A stretch of 64,000 bases of DNA from Ignavibacteriota bacterium (GTDB taxonomy: Bacteria; Bacteroidota; Ignavibacteria; SZUA-365), in the NCBI GenBank assembly GCA_016218045.1, contig JACRFB010000060.1, positions 24,343 to 88,342 of the forward strand, in the 5' to 3' direction. The position numbers and the translations under genes are program-made. Under the pieces are notes generated by a model, which saw nothing but the letters and a program-made list of their open reading frames with translations, did not search any database and was not told where the DNA came from. Shown here piece by piece: positions 46,359-55,953 of the stretch. Every line of letters begins with the position of its first letter. Within the stretch, counting starts at the first letter, position 1.

Positions 46359-48980
46359 ATGTACCAGCGCCAGCGCGAGGGACGGAGTGTTCTGTTCGTC
46401 GCAACACTTGCCATTGTCCTTTTTGGTCTCGCACTCATCCCGGCCGCCTTTGCGCAGAGCCCGGTGTGCGACCGAACATTCACGTTGAACGGAGATTTCG
46501 ATCTCGGGATCTTGGAAAACGTAAACCATGATGCGCCGAACGGCGATCAATTGCAGCTCAATGCGGTGATTTCTCCGCGTCCATTTATCAATATCGCCTG
46601 CTCCGACCGAGGCACCATGGTCCGAGTGAACGTGAACACCGGACAGGTTTTGGGAGAGTATTGGACGTCCCCGTCGGGCCGGCAGAAAAATCCGTCGCGG
46701 ACAACCGTCGATGTCAAAGGAAACGTGTGGGTCTCAAACAGGAACGAAGCGCTTTTGGTGGGAGATGAGATCTATGGATCCTGCGTGAAGATCGGCATTG
46801 TGATTGGCGGCACGCGCTGCGACGCCGACCGTACCCCCAATCCCGCGGGACTGTACCTGATGCCGCCCTTCGAATACTGTACGGCTGTCGATCGCGACGG
46901 GGACGGCCTCATCCGCACCTCCATGGGGTTGGGCGATATCCTTCCGTGGCCGAACGTGACCGACGGAAATGTGAAGGCGGATGGTATCGTTCACGATGCG
47001 GTTGACGAGTGTATCCTGATCTACAAGCTCCTGCCCGGAGCACCGAACGCACGACACATGTCGATCGCATCCGACAACAATCCCTGGGTCGGCGGCTATT
47101 ACAATACGTCGCAACCACGCATGTTTCTGAAACTCGATCAGAATACCGGCGCCGTCCTGAGCAGCTTCAATGCCGCAACAATCGGCTGCGGCGGGTACGG
47201 CGGATTGATCGACGGGAACAACGTTCTTTGGTCGTCGGGAATCTCCCAGGGCCGCGTGCTGCGGTATGATCTCACCAGTGGGACCAGCCAGTGTATCAAC
47301 AACTACGGCGCGTACGGACTGGGGATAGACGGTACAGGGCATGTATGGAATTCATCCTATTACAACGGCACAGTCACCAAATATGATCCGAACGGCACAT
47401 TTGTCGGGACGTACTCCACCAGTGGCACATATCCGCGAGGTGTGGCTGTCACGTCCGACGGCGACGTCTGGGTAGCGAACAGCGGTTCGGGAACCGTGGC
47501 GCGCCTGAGTAATAGCGGGACATTGCGCAAGGTTATCACCGTCGGGAGTACACCTACCGGCGTGGCGGTGGACGCCAACGGCAAAGTGTGGGTAACCAAC
47601 TTCATGTCCGACGACGCCATGCGCATCGATCCTGCCGCAGGCCTGGACGGGCTCGGGCTTGTGGATCTGACTGTCGCACTGGGGTCCACAGCCGGACCGT
47701 ACAACTACAGCGACATGACCGGATTCATCGCTGTCGGCACTACGGCCCCGCAGGGGACGTGGACGGTAATCCACGACGGCGCGGTCGCCGGTATGGGGTG
47801 GGGCAAGTTGTCGTGGAACGGCGCGACACCGGCCGGCACCGGGATCAAGGTCGAAGTTCGCGCGGCGAATTTGATGAGTGAATTGTGTCTGCAACCGTGG
47901 ACAGAAGTGCAGAACAACGTCTCGATCTGCGAGGCAGCCATCATCGGCCGCTACATCGCCGTGAGGGTGACTCTCTCCCGCACTGCGCCGCTGAGCACGC
48001 CCGTGTTGTACGACCTTACCGTGCAGTGCTGCAACCACCAGCCTGTTGCCCTGTGCAAGGATATTTTGCTCGATGCCGACGCGAATTGCCAGGCAACGGC
48101 ACTTCCCGCGGACGTCAACAACGGATCCTATGATCCGGATGGAGACGCCTTCACTCTCACGATGTCACCGGCCGGTCCTTTCGGTCTCGGGAACACCAAC
48201 GTCACATTAACAGCGACCGATGTGTGGGGCGCGTCGAGTTCCTGTGGCGCCGTTGTGACAGTGCGTGATGTGACGGCACCGGTCATTTCGGTCGCCTCCG
48301 CTCCGTCGATGTGGCCGCCGAACCACAACTACCAGTTGTTCACTGTGACGGACTTCGTCACCGCGGTTGCGGACAACTGCGACGACGAACTTGGAATAGG
48401 GGATGTGGTGATCACGTCGGTGACAAGTGATGAGCCGGAGAACGCCAATGGGAATGGCGACGGCAACACCGTTGACGACATAGTCATCACATCGAACTGT
48501 CAGCAGGTGTACCTCCGTAAGGAACGGGCCGGGGGAGGGAATGGACGGGTGTACACGGTGCATCTCGCGCTGACCGATGCGTCGAATCAGACCGGTACAG
48601 CGGAGATCGATGTGTTCGTCCGGCACAATCCTGACGCGATGCCTGTGGACGACGGCGACGTGTATGTGGAGAATTGTGGCACGCCAAAACGCGGATCATT
48701 CGCCGCGCTCGCAAACAGCGGATTCGAACTGCTTCAGAATTATCCGAACCCGTTCAACCCGTCCACCACGATCCAGTTCAGCGTACCGACAGAAGGCAGG
48801 GTACAGTTGTCGGTGTTCGACACGTATTCCCGCCGAGTCAGGGTGCTGGTCGATGACGTGCTCCTTCCGGGTGCGTATGCAGTTCCGTTCGACGCCACCG
48901 GTCTCGCAAGCGGATCATATTTCTACCGTCTCGAGTCGAATGGTGTCATTCTATCGAGGGTCATGAACATCGTCCGCTAA
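46359..48980 (+). CDS. secreted NHL/SMP-30-like beta-propeller with HYR domain and T9SS tail
   Basis: 873 residues, strong GAGGAGGG ribosome-binding site. Signal peptide (VATLAIVLFGLALIPAAFAQS). Residues ~40-430 contain propeller blades of the Vgb/NHL type (TVDVKGNVWVSNRN, GIDGTGHVWNSSYYNG, VAVTSDGDVWVANSGSGTVARL, VAVDANGKVWVTNF). A HYR-like segment follows (~residues 570-650, ending TATDVWGASSSCGAVVTVRDVTAP), then a second Ig-like part. The C-terminus has the textbook T9SS sorting sequence LLQNYPNPFNPSTTIQFSVP, with the ASGSYFYRLESNG motif. Thus exported by T9SS. Binding partner unknown. Confidence 0.92.
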   Translation: MYQRQREGRSVLFVATLAIVLFGLALIPAAFAQSPVCDRTFTLNGDFDLGILENVNHDAPNGDQLQLNAVISPRPFINIACSDRGTMVRVNVNTGQVLGEYWTSPSGRQKNPSRTTVDVKGNVWVSNRNEALLVGDEIYGSCVKIGIVIGGTRCDADRTPNPAGLYLMPPFEYCTAVDRDGDGLIRTSMGLGDILPWPNVTDGNVKADGIVHDAVDECILIYKLLPGAPNARHMSIASDNNPWVGGYYNTSQPRMFLKLDQNTGAVLSSFNAATIGCGGYGGLIDGNNVLWSSGISQGRVLRYDLTSGTSQCINNYGAYGLGIDGTGHVWNSSYYNGTVTKYDPNGTFVGTYSTSGTYPRGVAVTSDGDVWVANSGSGTVARLSNSGTLRKVITVGSTPTGVAVDANGKVWVTNFMSDDAMRIDPAAGLDGLGLVDLTVALGSTAGPYNYSDMTGFIAVGTTAPQGTWTVIHDGAVAGMGWGKLSWNGATPAGTGIKVEVRAANLMSELCLQPWTEVQNNVSICEAAIIGRYIAVRVTLSRTAPLSTPVLYDLTVQCCNHQPVALCKDILLDADANCQATALPADVNNGSYDPDGDAFTLTMSPAGPFGLGNTNVTLTATDVWGASSSCGAVVTVRDVTAPVISVASAPSMWPPNHNYQLFTVTDFVTAVADNCDDELGIGDVVITSVTSDEPENANGNGDGNTVDDIVITSNCQQVYLRKERAGGGNGRVYTVHLALTDASNQTGTAEIDVFVRHNPDAMPVDDGDVYVENCGTPKRGSFAALANSGFELLQNYPNPFNPSTTIQFSVPTEGRVQLSVFDTYSRRVRVLVDDVLLPGAYAVPFDATGLASGSYFYRLESNGVILSRVMNIVR

Positions 48981-49005
48981 ACACTTCAACATGTGTGTGC
49001 TTCTC

Positions 49006-49045
49006 CATCCCGGGTGATGTACATGGCATCACCCGGGATGTTTTT
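49006..49045 (+). terminator. rho-independent terminator of the propeller gene
   Basis: Perfect 14-bp stem (CATCCCGGGTGATG, 49006-49019, with 49027-49040), 7-base loop, followed by TTTTT. Confidence 0.9.
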
Positions 49046-49320
49046 ATCATCCCTCCTTCCGTCCTGCGGCGAAGCACCGCGGCCGTATTGACCGGGTATG
49101 CTGGTGAAATATTTCGGAACTGTCTCTGTTCGGGAGTGGCGTTCGTTGCGGGAGTAGCCAAGGCCGGCATCACAGCGCATGGAGGGACTTACCTGACCGT
49201 TGAAAAAAGACCCAGATTATGGACAATCCTTTGACAAGTATGTATATTTGACTCATTACAACGCTTCCGGTGTGTGAAGATCGTTTGCATGCCGAATCAT
49301 ACAGTTCAGATGGGACTGCT

Positions 49321-49698
49321 ATGCCTTGGACTGCACGTTTTATTGCGGACGACGGCATCATCGAAATGACGTACGAGGGAATACTCACGGAAGCCGAACT
49401 CCATGCGTCGGTTCATGCCGCGGTGGAATACGGCACGCGGGAGGATACGCTGAATGTTCTCGCGGACTGCACTCGCATCATCGCGGAAGGATCCTTGTTC
49501 GATGTTGTGGAACTTGTCAATTTCTACGACCAGAACAAGGTCACGCGGAGGATGCGCGAAGCAGTGATTGTCGACGCGGGCTCACCGACGGAAATGTACA
49601 TGCGGTTCTACGAAACCGTGGCGTGCAACCGCGGTTACACCGTTCGCACCTTCACGTCGGCGGAGGATGCGCGGAACTGGCTGCGGGGAGAGGCATAG
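49321..49698 (+). CDS. small STAS/SpoIIAA-like protein
   Basis: 125 residues. The pattern ADDGIIEMTYEGILTEAEL...NVLADCTRI...VVELVNFYDQNK...REAVIVDAGSPTEMYMRFYE...VRTFTSAEDARNWL fits the SpoIIAA-like/SEC14-like STAS family (PF11964 type), which binds lipids or other small ligands or acts in signalling. The family's Trp near the end (NWL) is conserved. TATATTTG at 49244-49251 is a possible promoter element. It precedes a convergent histidine kinase with 82 bases between, so it may share that signalling context. An earlier GTG at 49270 would add 17 unrelated residues. Confidence 0.75.
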   Translation: MPWTARFIADDGIIEMTYEGILTEAELHASVHAAVEYGTREDTLNVLADCTRIIAEGSLFDVVELVNFYDQNKVTRRMREAVIVDAGSPTEMYMRFYETVACNRGYTVRTFTSAEDARNWLRGEA

Positions 49699-49780
49699 AC
49701 GCAACACCGCGCTGCCGGCCACGAGTGAATGACAGATTTCAAGGCCGGTGCGTTCACCGGGAACAAGGTCGTGCCGCGCT

Positions 49781-51301
49781 TCAGCCCGCGATGCCCTGAG
49801 CCAGTGGAAGCTCGACGATGAAGTGCGCCCCTTGATCGGGCACCCCCGTGGCGCTGATACGCCCACCGTGCCGATCCACAATCTTTTTACACACGGCAAG
49901 ACCTATGCCCGTGCCCTCGTATTCGCCGCGTCCGTGCAGGCGCTGGAAAATGACGAAGATCTGTTCGCTGTATTGCTCCTCGAAGCCGATGCCATTATCT
50001 GCGATGGTAATGCGCGCGGTATCGCAGACGCCGTTCTTTGACGGGACACATTCCGCCGTGATGGTGACGATGGGCGGAACATTCGGCCGATGGTATTTGA
50101 GGGCGTTGCCGATGAGATTCTGGAACAGTTGACGCATCTGCATGGGATCGGCGCTGATCGTCGGCAAGGAGCCGAGCGACACTGTTCCGTCCGCCTGCTC
50201 GATGCGTATTTCGAGATCCGAAATGACCTCGCGCACCAGGGCAGAGAGATCGACCTGCGTATAGGGTTGCGCCTTTGTCGTCACGCGTGAGTAGGTGAGC
50301 AGGTCATTGATCAGGATCTGCATACGCGCGGCCGCCTTGAGCATACGCTCGAGATGGTCGGCACTGCGCTCGTCGAGTTGCCCGCCCAAGCCGCGTTTGA
50401 GGCGGTCGCCAAAGGCGAGCACCTTGCGCAGCGGCTCCTGCAGATCGTGTGATGCAACGGACGCAAAATCCTGCAGCTCACGGTTGCTTCGCTCGAGCCG
50501 CACCGCGGCATGGCGTAGTTCCTCCTCGGCCTGGACGCGGATCTCGATCTCGCGGCGCAGCGCCTCGTCGCGACTCGCCACCACACGCAGCATTTCGTTG
50601 AAACGGTCCGACAATTCGCCCACCTCGTCGCGCCCGTGTTTCGGGGCGCGGAGGGAGTAGTCGCCGCCGTCCGTCACAGCGCGCGCGGTGCGCGCAAGGT
50701 CGAGAATCGGTGCTGCCACGTGCCGCTGCAGACGCGATGAGAGAAGGTAGGCGGTGAGTCCGATGAAGCCGAGTGACAACACGAGCATCACGGCGATTTC
50801 GGTGAGCCGGTCGTTCAGGAGTTGCAAGTTCGATATCAGGAGCAGTGAGCCGATCCGCTGATTGTTGTGCAACACGGGACGTGTCACTTCCAGCCCGTTG
50901 TCGGTAAATCCGTACCCTTCGGGGGGCGCTGACTGTGGCAGGGCACGGCCATAATCGTCGTCCGAAAAATATTCGGCCAGCGGCGCCCCGGTGCCGGAGT
51001 ACACGCGCGCCGCACGAATGTTTTTCTGCTCGGTCAGGATGCGCAGCGCCTCGCCCGCGGCGGTTCGGTCGTCGAAAACCACGGCGGCGGAACTGCTGGA
51101 GGCAACCACGTCTCCGAGCAATGCCACACTGGCGATAAGATTCGACCGCGCCGCGAGAATATCGTACACTGCAAAGGCCGTTATGGCGAGCAGCACCGAG
51201 ATCCCCGCGACACTCATCGTGAGGAGTATCAACTTCCGGCGGAACGGGACGTCCGCAAACCGTGCGCCGAAACTGCGGCGCGCCAGTGTATCCTGCGTCA
51301 T
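49781..51301 (-). CDS. sensor histidine kinase with CHASE8-like periplasmic domain and HAMP
   Basis: 506 residues, third gene of a leftward operon. First membrane helix (ILLTMSVAGISVLLAITAFAV), periplasmic domain ~residues 50-160 with LIASVALLGDVVASSSSAAVVFDD and AARVYSGTGAPLAEYF, matching the CHASE8 type that also occurs in YfiN/TpbB; second helix; HAMP; coiled coil; H-box FASVASHDLQEPLRKV (phytochrome/Rcp-type HisKA); N-box NLIGNALKYHR; ATP lid IADNGIGFE; GTGIGLAVCKKIVDRH. Likely phosphorylates the small receiver protein of the same operon. A YfiR-like gene is encoded divergently nearby. Confidence 0.92.
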   Translation of the reverse strand: MTQDTLARRSFGARFADVPFRRKLILLTMSVAGISVLLAITAFAVYDILAARSNLIASVALLGDVVASSSSAAVVFDDRTAAGEALRILTEQKNIRAARVYSGTGAPLAEYFSDDDYGRALPQSAPPEGYGFTDNGLEVTRPVLHNNQRIGSLLLISNLQLLNDRLTEIAVMLVLSLGFIGLTAYLLSSRLQRHVAAPILDLARTARAVTDGGDYSLRAPKHGRDEVGELSDRFNEMLRVVASRDEALRREIEIRVQAEEELRHAAVRLERSNRELQDFASVASHDLQEPLRKVLAFGDRLKRGLGGQLDERSADHLERMLKAAARMQILINDLLTYSRVTTKAQPYTQVDLSALVREVISDLEIRIEQADGTVSLGSLPTISADPMQMRQLFQNLIGNALKYHRPNVPPIVTITAECVPSKNGVCDTARITIADNGIGFEEQYSEQIFVIFQRLHGRGEYEGTGIGLAVCKKIVDRHGGRISATGVPDQGAHFIVELPLAQGIAG

Positions 51302-51307
51302 CTGCTC

Positions 51308-52573
51308 CTAATCTCCGTCGTTCCGCACCGCGAGTTGGTCCTTCGGTGTGTCGGCGGACGGACCGGTCGCCGCACCTGCCGAAGCGGCGATGAGGGCAGC
51401 GGTCGCGACCGGCACACTGAAACGGAACGTCGAGCCGAATCCGGGCGTGCTGTCGACAGTAATCGTGCCGCCCGCCTTCATGATCAGTTCCTTACAAATG
51501 ATCAGGCCGAGTCCTGTGCCCGTCTCCTTGTCGGTTCCGTGAGAGGAATGGTTCTTCTCTATGCGGAAGAGCTTCGCTATAGTCGCCGTCGACATGCCGA
51601 TGCCGCTGTCCTTGATTTCAATCCAGGCCATGTCGCCTTCGGCGAAGGCGGTGACATCCACCCGTCCACGCCTTTCGGTGAACTTGATCGCGTTCGAAAC
51701 CAGATTCTCGAGGATCGTACTTAAAAGGTGCGGATCGGAATACACGTAGAACGAACCGGCGATGCTCACCGTGATGGTTATACTTTTAGCTTCGGCGGCC
51801 GGACCGAAAAGCGCCGCCACCTGTGTCGCGATGTCGTGCATATCCACCGGCATCGGCTGTATGACGAGCCGGCCGGTCTGTATGCGCGACCAGTGAAGAA
51901 GGTTCTCGAGCAGACGATACAGATGTTTGCCGGATTCGTGCAGCATGTCGGCGCATTGGCGGATCTCATCGACGGGCATGCTGCCCGCGCCATCCTTGAG
52001 CAGTTCACTGAAGCCGAGCAACGAGACGAAGGGGCTGCGCAGATCGTGCGCGATGATCGAGAAAAAGCGGTCCTTGCTCGCGTTGATCTCCTGCAGATCC
52101 TGTTCGGATTTTGTCAATTGCTCGTTCAGGACACGCAGCTCCTCCGTGGACCGGCGCAGCGCCTCCATGTCGGAGTAATGCCCGATGGTGTAACGGATCG
52201 ACCGCTCGAGCAGTCGTGGTGTGATATCACCCTTCACGAGATAGTCCGAGGCCCCGGCGTTCATCGCGAGTACGTCGACGGTGTGATCCTCCATGCCCGT
52301 CATAAAGATGATCGGCTTTGAGCAGCCGGCGGCGCGCGATTCCTCGATCAACTCGAGTCCGTTGCGTGACCCGAGCATGTAGTCCACGATATAGAGATCG
52401 TGCCCGTTTTCGACCAGCGCCGTGCGGCCCTCCTCGTACGAAGAGACCCAGTCTACCGTGTAGTGCTTCTCTACAAAATCGCGAAGCATGTCGCGTGTCA
52501 GAACAAACGCATCCTCGTCGTCGTCGATGAGGAGCAGCCTCGTCCGCGGGGTAGGTTCTTCGGATGTGGTCAT
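51308..52573 (-). CDS. hybrid response regulator-histidine kinase
   Basis: 421 residues. N-terminal receiver (LLLIDDDEDAF, phospho-Asp in LYIVDYMLGSRNG, Lys in DYLVKGD), then HisKA with FFSIIAHDLRSPFVSLLG (phospho-His), then HATPase (NLVSNAIKFTER, IKDSGIGMS, GTGLGLIICKELI). No membrane segment: a soluble relay protein taking signal through its receiver. It lies 3 bases after the small regulator and 6 bases before the membrane kinase, all in one operon. Confidence 0.94.
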   Translation of the reverse strand: MTTSEEPTPRTRLLLIDDDEDAFVLTRDMLRDFVEKHYTVDWVSSYEEGRTALVENGHDLYIVDYMLGSRNGLELIEESRAAGCSKPIIFMTGMEDHTVDVLAMNAGASDYLVKGDITPRLLERSIRYTIGHYSDMEALRRSTEELRVLNEQLTKSEQDLQEINASKDRFFSIIAHDLRSPFVSLLGFSELLKDGAGSMPVDEIRQCADMLHESGKHLYRLLENLLHWSRIQTGRLVIQPMPVDMHDIATQVAALFGPAAEAKSITITVSIAGSFYVYSDPHLLSTILENLVSNAIKFTERRGRVDVTAFAEGDMAWIEIKDSGIGMSTATIAKLFRIEKNHSSHGTDKETGTGLGLIICKELIMKAGGTITVDSTPGFGSTFRFSVPVATAALIAASAGAATGPSADTPKDQLAVRNDGD

Positions 52574-52576
52574 GGG

Positions 52577-53032
52577 TTACACCCGCTTATTCGGCAGGGC
52601 GACGATTTCGAACCAGTATTTCCCGAGCGTTTTCATGATGTCGACCAGCGCATCAAACGACACGGGTTTTGTGATGAAGGAACTCACGCCAAGATCATAG
52701 GTGCGGTAGATATCCTCCTCCGCCTTCGATGTTGTCAGCACAATGACGGGAATCATGCGCAGGAACGGATCGGACTTGATTTCCCTCAAGGCCTCGCGTC
52801 CATCCTTCCGCGGCATGTTCAAATCGAGAAGGATCAGGCCCGGCATCGGGTACTGTGTACGATCCGTGTAGTTGCCGCGCTGATTGAGGTAATCGAGAAG
52901 TTCCACACCGTCCTCCACCTCGCGGAACTCGTTTGCAATACGGCTTTCGACAAGGGCGTCGCGAATCAACATGCGGTCGTCCGCGTCGTCGTCGGCGAGC
53001 AGAATAGTGATGGGGCTTCGTGGATCGAACAT
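52577..53032 (-). CDS. single-domain response regulator (Rcp1-like)
   Basis: 151 residues, ATG 53032. Receiver only: ILLADDDADDRML, phospho-Asp in LILLDLNMPRKDG, Thr in VIVLTTSKAEED, Lys in SFITKPVSFDAL. The NMPRKDGREALREIK segment is typical of the phytochrome-associated Rcp group, which pairs with kinases whose H-box resembles SHDLQEPLR as in the third gene. First gene of the operon. Confidence 0.93.
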   Translation of the reverse strand: MFDPRSPITILLADDDADDRMLIRDALVESRIANEFREVEDGVELLDYLNQRGNYTDRTQYPMPGLILLDLNMPRKDGREALREIKSDPFLRMIPVIVLTTSKAEEDIYRTYDLGVSSFITKPVSFDALVDIMKTLGKYWFEIVALPNKRV

Positions 53033-53357
53033 GGAACATACCTGTTTGTCGTGTGTGCAGCGGAAGCCGGTCTGCGGCGGGACGGCGCGGTGGCTTGGAC
53101 CCCAAGGGGTCTGTCGTGGGGAGACATTCAAGAACCGTTCCGCTTTTCTGGAAGCGCTCCGGCATAGTAGACACATGCATAATACTCGTTTGGCGCGATT
53201 GAAGCCACTTTGAAACATGCAGCTCTTGCAAAAAGGTATGCTGCAGTTGCATGCTTTCACATTTGAACTTTCGATTCGTCGTGCGACATTGCAACGGCAT
53301 CACCAACTGTCGCCGAAGGGCCTGCCGTCTTCCATGCCTGGAACCAGAGGAAATACA
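53033..53357. other. divergent promoter region
   Basis: 325 bases between the leftward receiver gene and the rightward TonB receptor gene. Must contain both promoters. I found no strong promoter match; CAGAGGA before 53358 is the receptor's ribosome-binding site. No gene or RNA is evident. Confidence 0.4.
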
Positions 53358-55352
53358 ATGACCCGCAGCATCCGCGTGTTTCTCGTGCCGATTTTTGCAC
53401 TGACATGTATTGCCATCGACGCAGCCGCGCAGGGCGACGAGGGAAAGGAGAGCGCGCTGGATTCCCTTCTCAAAACGGAACTCAATGTTCCGTCGTCCCA
53501 AATTCAAATCCGCAGCGGCTCGCGGTACCTGCAGCAGCGCGAGGATGCGCCGGGATCGCTCAGCATCGTGTCGGCGGAGGACATCTCGCTGTTCGGCTAT
53601 GCTACACTGCTCGACGCCCTGGCCACCATTCGTGGCATGTATATCACCGACGACCGCTATCTCGGCAATGTGGGTGTGCGCGGTTTCTGCCGGCCGGGAG
53701 ATTACAGCAACCGCATCCTCATCCTTGTCGACGGACACCCGATGAATGAAAATTACTATGGTGGCGCGGGCATTGAGTGGCAGCTCGGCATCGACATGCG
53801 GGATGTGTCGCACATCGAGGTATTGCGCGGACCAAGCTCTGTCGTGTACGGTACGGGAGCGATGCTGGGAGTTGTCAATGTCGTAACGAAGGGCGGACAC
53901 GCCCTGGGAGGCCTGCGTCTCTCGATGGATGCGGGCAGTTATGGCGAAGCGGGTCTGTCGATGAGCTACGGCACCCGCTTCGACAACGGCACGCAGCTCG
54001 CTGTGTCGGGATTCTACAGACGCAGCGACGGACCCGATGTGTATTTTCCCGAATACGACGACCCGTCCACAAACAACGGCATCGCGCACGCACTCGACTG
54101 GGATCGTAACGCGGGTGCCCGCGCCTCCATCTCCGTCGGTGACGGCAGGATATCGGGAATGTTCAGCCGTTTTGAAACAGGAATCCCCACGGGAGCGTGG
54201 GACATGGTCTTCAACGATTCACGTGCGAAATACATTGAAAACCGCGCGTATGTAGAAGCCACGCAAAGGGTCGGACTCGGGATGGGTCACGAGCTTTCAC
54301 TCCGTGCCTATGCGGACTACGTCGGGTTTTACGGGACATATCCATACGACCTGCTGCAGGACGATGTTGGTGACTGCGCGTGGTACACAGCCGAATCGCA
54401 GTATCTTTGGGATGTCACCGCTTCCGCGCGATTCACCGCGGGACTGTCGTTCACACGCACTCCGCTCGCTTTTTACGTGCTCCGCGATGCCGCCGGCGTG
54501 TACAACCATGTCATCGCGCCGTACTCTCTCGCAGCGGCGCATATGCAGCAGGAATTTCGCTGGTCCGAATCTTTCGCGGTATTTCTCGGTGTGCGCCGCG
54601 ACGAGGACCTTACGCAGCGGCTCGGCCGTTTCTCGCCACGTGTGGTGCTCGTGTACAATCCCGCGCCCTCGTCGGCACTCAAGTTCCTCTACGGCGAGGC
54701 CTTCCGGGCGCCGAACGTGTCGGAACGCGCGAATGAGGATGCGAGCACACGCTGGCGCATCAATCCCAACATCAGGCCCGAGGTTATCCGCACCATGGAT
54801 CTCACCTACGAGCAGAAGCTTGGCGCGGGCTTCCGTTTCGGCGCCTCGGCCTTTGTCTTTCACATGCACAATCTGATCGACTATGTGGAAGATCCCTCCG
54901 ATACATCCCGGTACTACGCAAACATCGGCTCGGCCTTCTCCTACGGTGTCGAGGCCGAAATGCAGGCGCGTCTCACGGGAGGCCTGCTCGCGTACGCAAA
55001 CACATCGCTCCTTCGCGCGACGCAGGGGGATGCCGACGACGAGTTGACGAATTCACCGTCGTTTCTTCTGCGCGCGGGTCTCGCGTTCCCGATCCCTGGC
55101 GTGTGCACCGCGTCCGCGGAATGCGCGTACGAATCCGACCGCTTGACGGAATACGGCACACGCAGCGACAACGGCTTCCTGGTGCACCTGCGTCTCTCGT
55201 CGCCGCCTATCCTCGGAGGCCTGCGCGCGGCACTGTCGGTGCGGAATCTCTTTGACGCCTCCTACTCACATCCGGCGACGCGTGACTACCGGCAATACGC
55301 CATCCCGCAGCTCGGCCGCACGATACATTTCTCGCTGAGTTACGGACGCTGA
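53358..55352 (+). CDS. TonB-dependent receptor
   Basis: 664 residues. Signal peptide VFLVPIFALTCIAIDAAAQG; plug domain with VGVRGFCRPGDYSNRILILVDGHPMNENYYGG and IEVLRGPSSVVYGTGAMLGVVNVVTKGG; then a strand-rich barrel (LKFLYGEAFRAPNVSERANE, typical receptor motif) ending IHFSLSYGR. Smaller than most and without the carboxypeptidase-like N-domain. Located 4 bases before a YfiR-like gene, so it may feed a periplasmic signal rather than only uptake. Substrate unknown (siderophore/cobalamin/sugar not distinguishable). Confidence 0.93.
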   Translation: MTRSIRVFLVPIFALTCIAIDAAAQGDEGKESALDSLLKTELNVPSSQIQIRSGSRYLQQREDAPGSLSIVSAEDISLFGYATLLDALATIRGMYITDDRYLGNVGVRGFCRPGDYSNRILILVDGHPMNENYYGGAGIEWQLGIDMRDVSHIEVLRGPSSVVYGTGAMLGVVNVVTKGGHALGGLRLSMDAGSYGEAGLSMSYGTRFDNGTQLAVSGFYRRSDGPDVYFPEYDDPSTNNGIAHALDWDRNAGARASISVGDGRISGMFSRFETGIPTGAWDMVFNDSRAKYIENRAYVEATQRVGLGMGHELSLRAYADYVGFYGTYPYDLLQDDVGDCAWYTAESQYLWDVTASARFTAGLSFTRTPLAFYVLRDAAGVYNHVIAPYSLAAAHMQQEFRWSESFAVFLGVRRDEDLTQRLGRFSPRVVLVYNPAPSSALKFLYGEAFRAPNVSERANEDASTRWRINPNIRPEVIRTMDLTYEQKLGAGFRFGASAFVFHMHNLIDYVEDPSDTSRYYANIGSAFSYGVEAEMQARLTGGLLAYANTSLLRATQGDADDELTNSPSFLLRAGLAFPIPGVCTASAECAYESDRLTEYGTRSDNGFLVHLRLSSPPILGGLRAALSVRNLFDASYSHPATRDYRQYAIPQLGRTIHFSLSYGR

Positions 55353-55356
55353 GATC

Positions 55357-55944
55357 ATGCGAAGAACCGTATTCTCATTCGCCCTCGTCGCGGCCGTGTT
55401 CCTCGTGCCGCTCACGCCGCGGCTTCTCCAGGCGCAGGAGGTGGAGATACCCGTCGACATGCAGGTGTCTCTCTTCAGCCGCATCCTCACGTTCGACAGG
55501 GCTCTGGCAAAACCCGCGCGCCAGGAGTTTGTCATCGGCATTCTCTATCAGAAGAACGTCCGCATTTCATCGGAACTCGCCGCGGAATTGCAGCACGCGG
55601 CGGATGTGCAGCAGGTGCAGAGCGGGGGACAGGGCCTGCGTTTTGTGCCGCTGCCGATCCGCGATCTGGGCGATGTGGAGAGCGCCATTAAAACACCGCA
55701 GCTCGACGCCGTGTACGTGACACCGTTGCGGCTCATCGACATACGCGCCCTGAGCGACGCCACGCGCAGGCGAGGAATATTGAGTCTCACCGGCGTCCCG
55801 GAGTATGTGGAGAAGGGCATCGCGGTCGGACTCGAATCCGCCGGCAACCGCGCGCAGATCATCGTCAACCTCGCCGCGGCCACCGCCGAAGGGGCCGACT
55901 TCAGCGCCAAACTTCTCAATATCGCGCGGGTGGTGCAGCGTTAA
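55357..55944 (+). CDS. YfiR-like (DUF4154) periplasmic protein
   Basis: 195 residues with signal peptide (FALVAAVFLVPLTPRLLQAQ). The sequence matches the YfiR/DUF4154 fold: FSRILTFDRAL, LDAVYVTPLRLIDIRALSDATRRRGILSLTGVPEYVEKGIAVGLE, RAQIIVNLAAATAEGADFSAKLLNIARVV. In Pseudomonas, YfiR is the periplasmic brake on the CHASE8-containing diguanylate cyclase YfiN. Here no GGDEF protein is present, but a histidine kinase with a CHASE8-like sensor lies nearby. Only 9 bases from the convergent Crp gene's stop. Confidence 0.82.
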   Translation: MRRTVFSFALVAAVFLVPLTPRLLQAQEVEIPVDMQVSLFSRILTFDRALAKPARQEFVIGILYQKNVRISSELAAELQHAADVQQVQSGGQGLRFVPLPIRDLGDVESAIKTPQLDAVYVTPLRLIDIRALSDATRRRGILSLTGVPEYVEKGIAVGLESAGNRAQIIVNLAAATAEGADFSAKLLNIARVVQR

Positions 55945-55953
55945 ATCGCGGTG

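Noticed and set aside
45867..46531. Possible small genes in the 592-base gap before the propeller gene
   Set aside because: Frames there overlap on both strands, lack ribosome-binding sites and show no domain; the region looks like promoter and leader.
46185..49172. Possible dispersed intergenic element: AAGGCCG-GCCGGxATCAC-like stretch near 46190 (minus) and 49150 (plus)
   Set aside because: Only about 15-20 bases match with gaps; too short and imperfect to call a repeat family without a genome-wide search.
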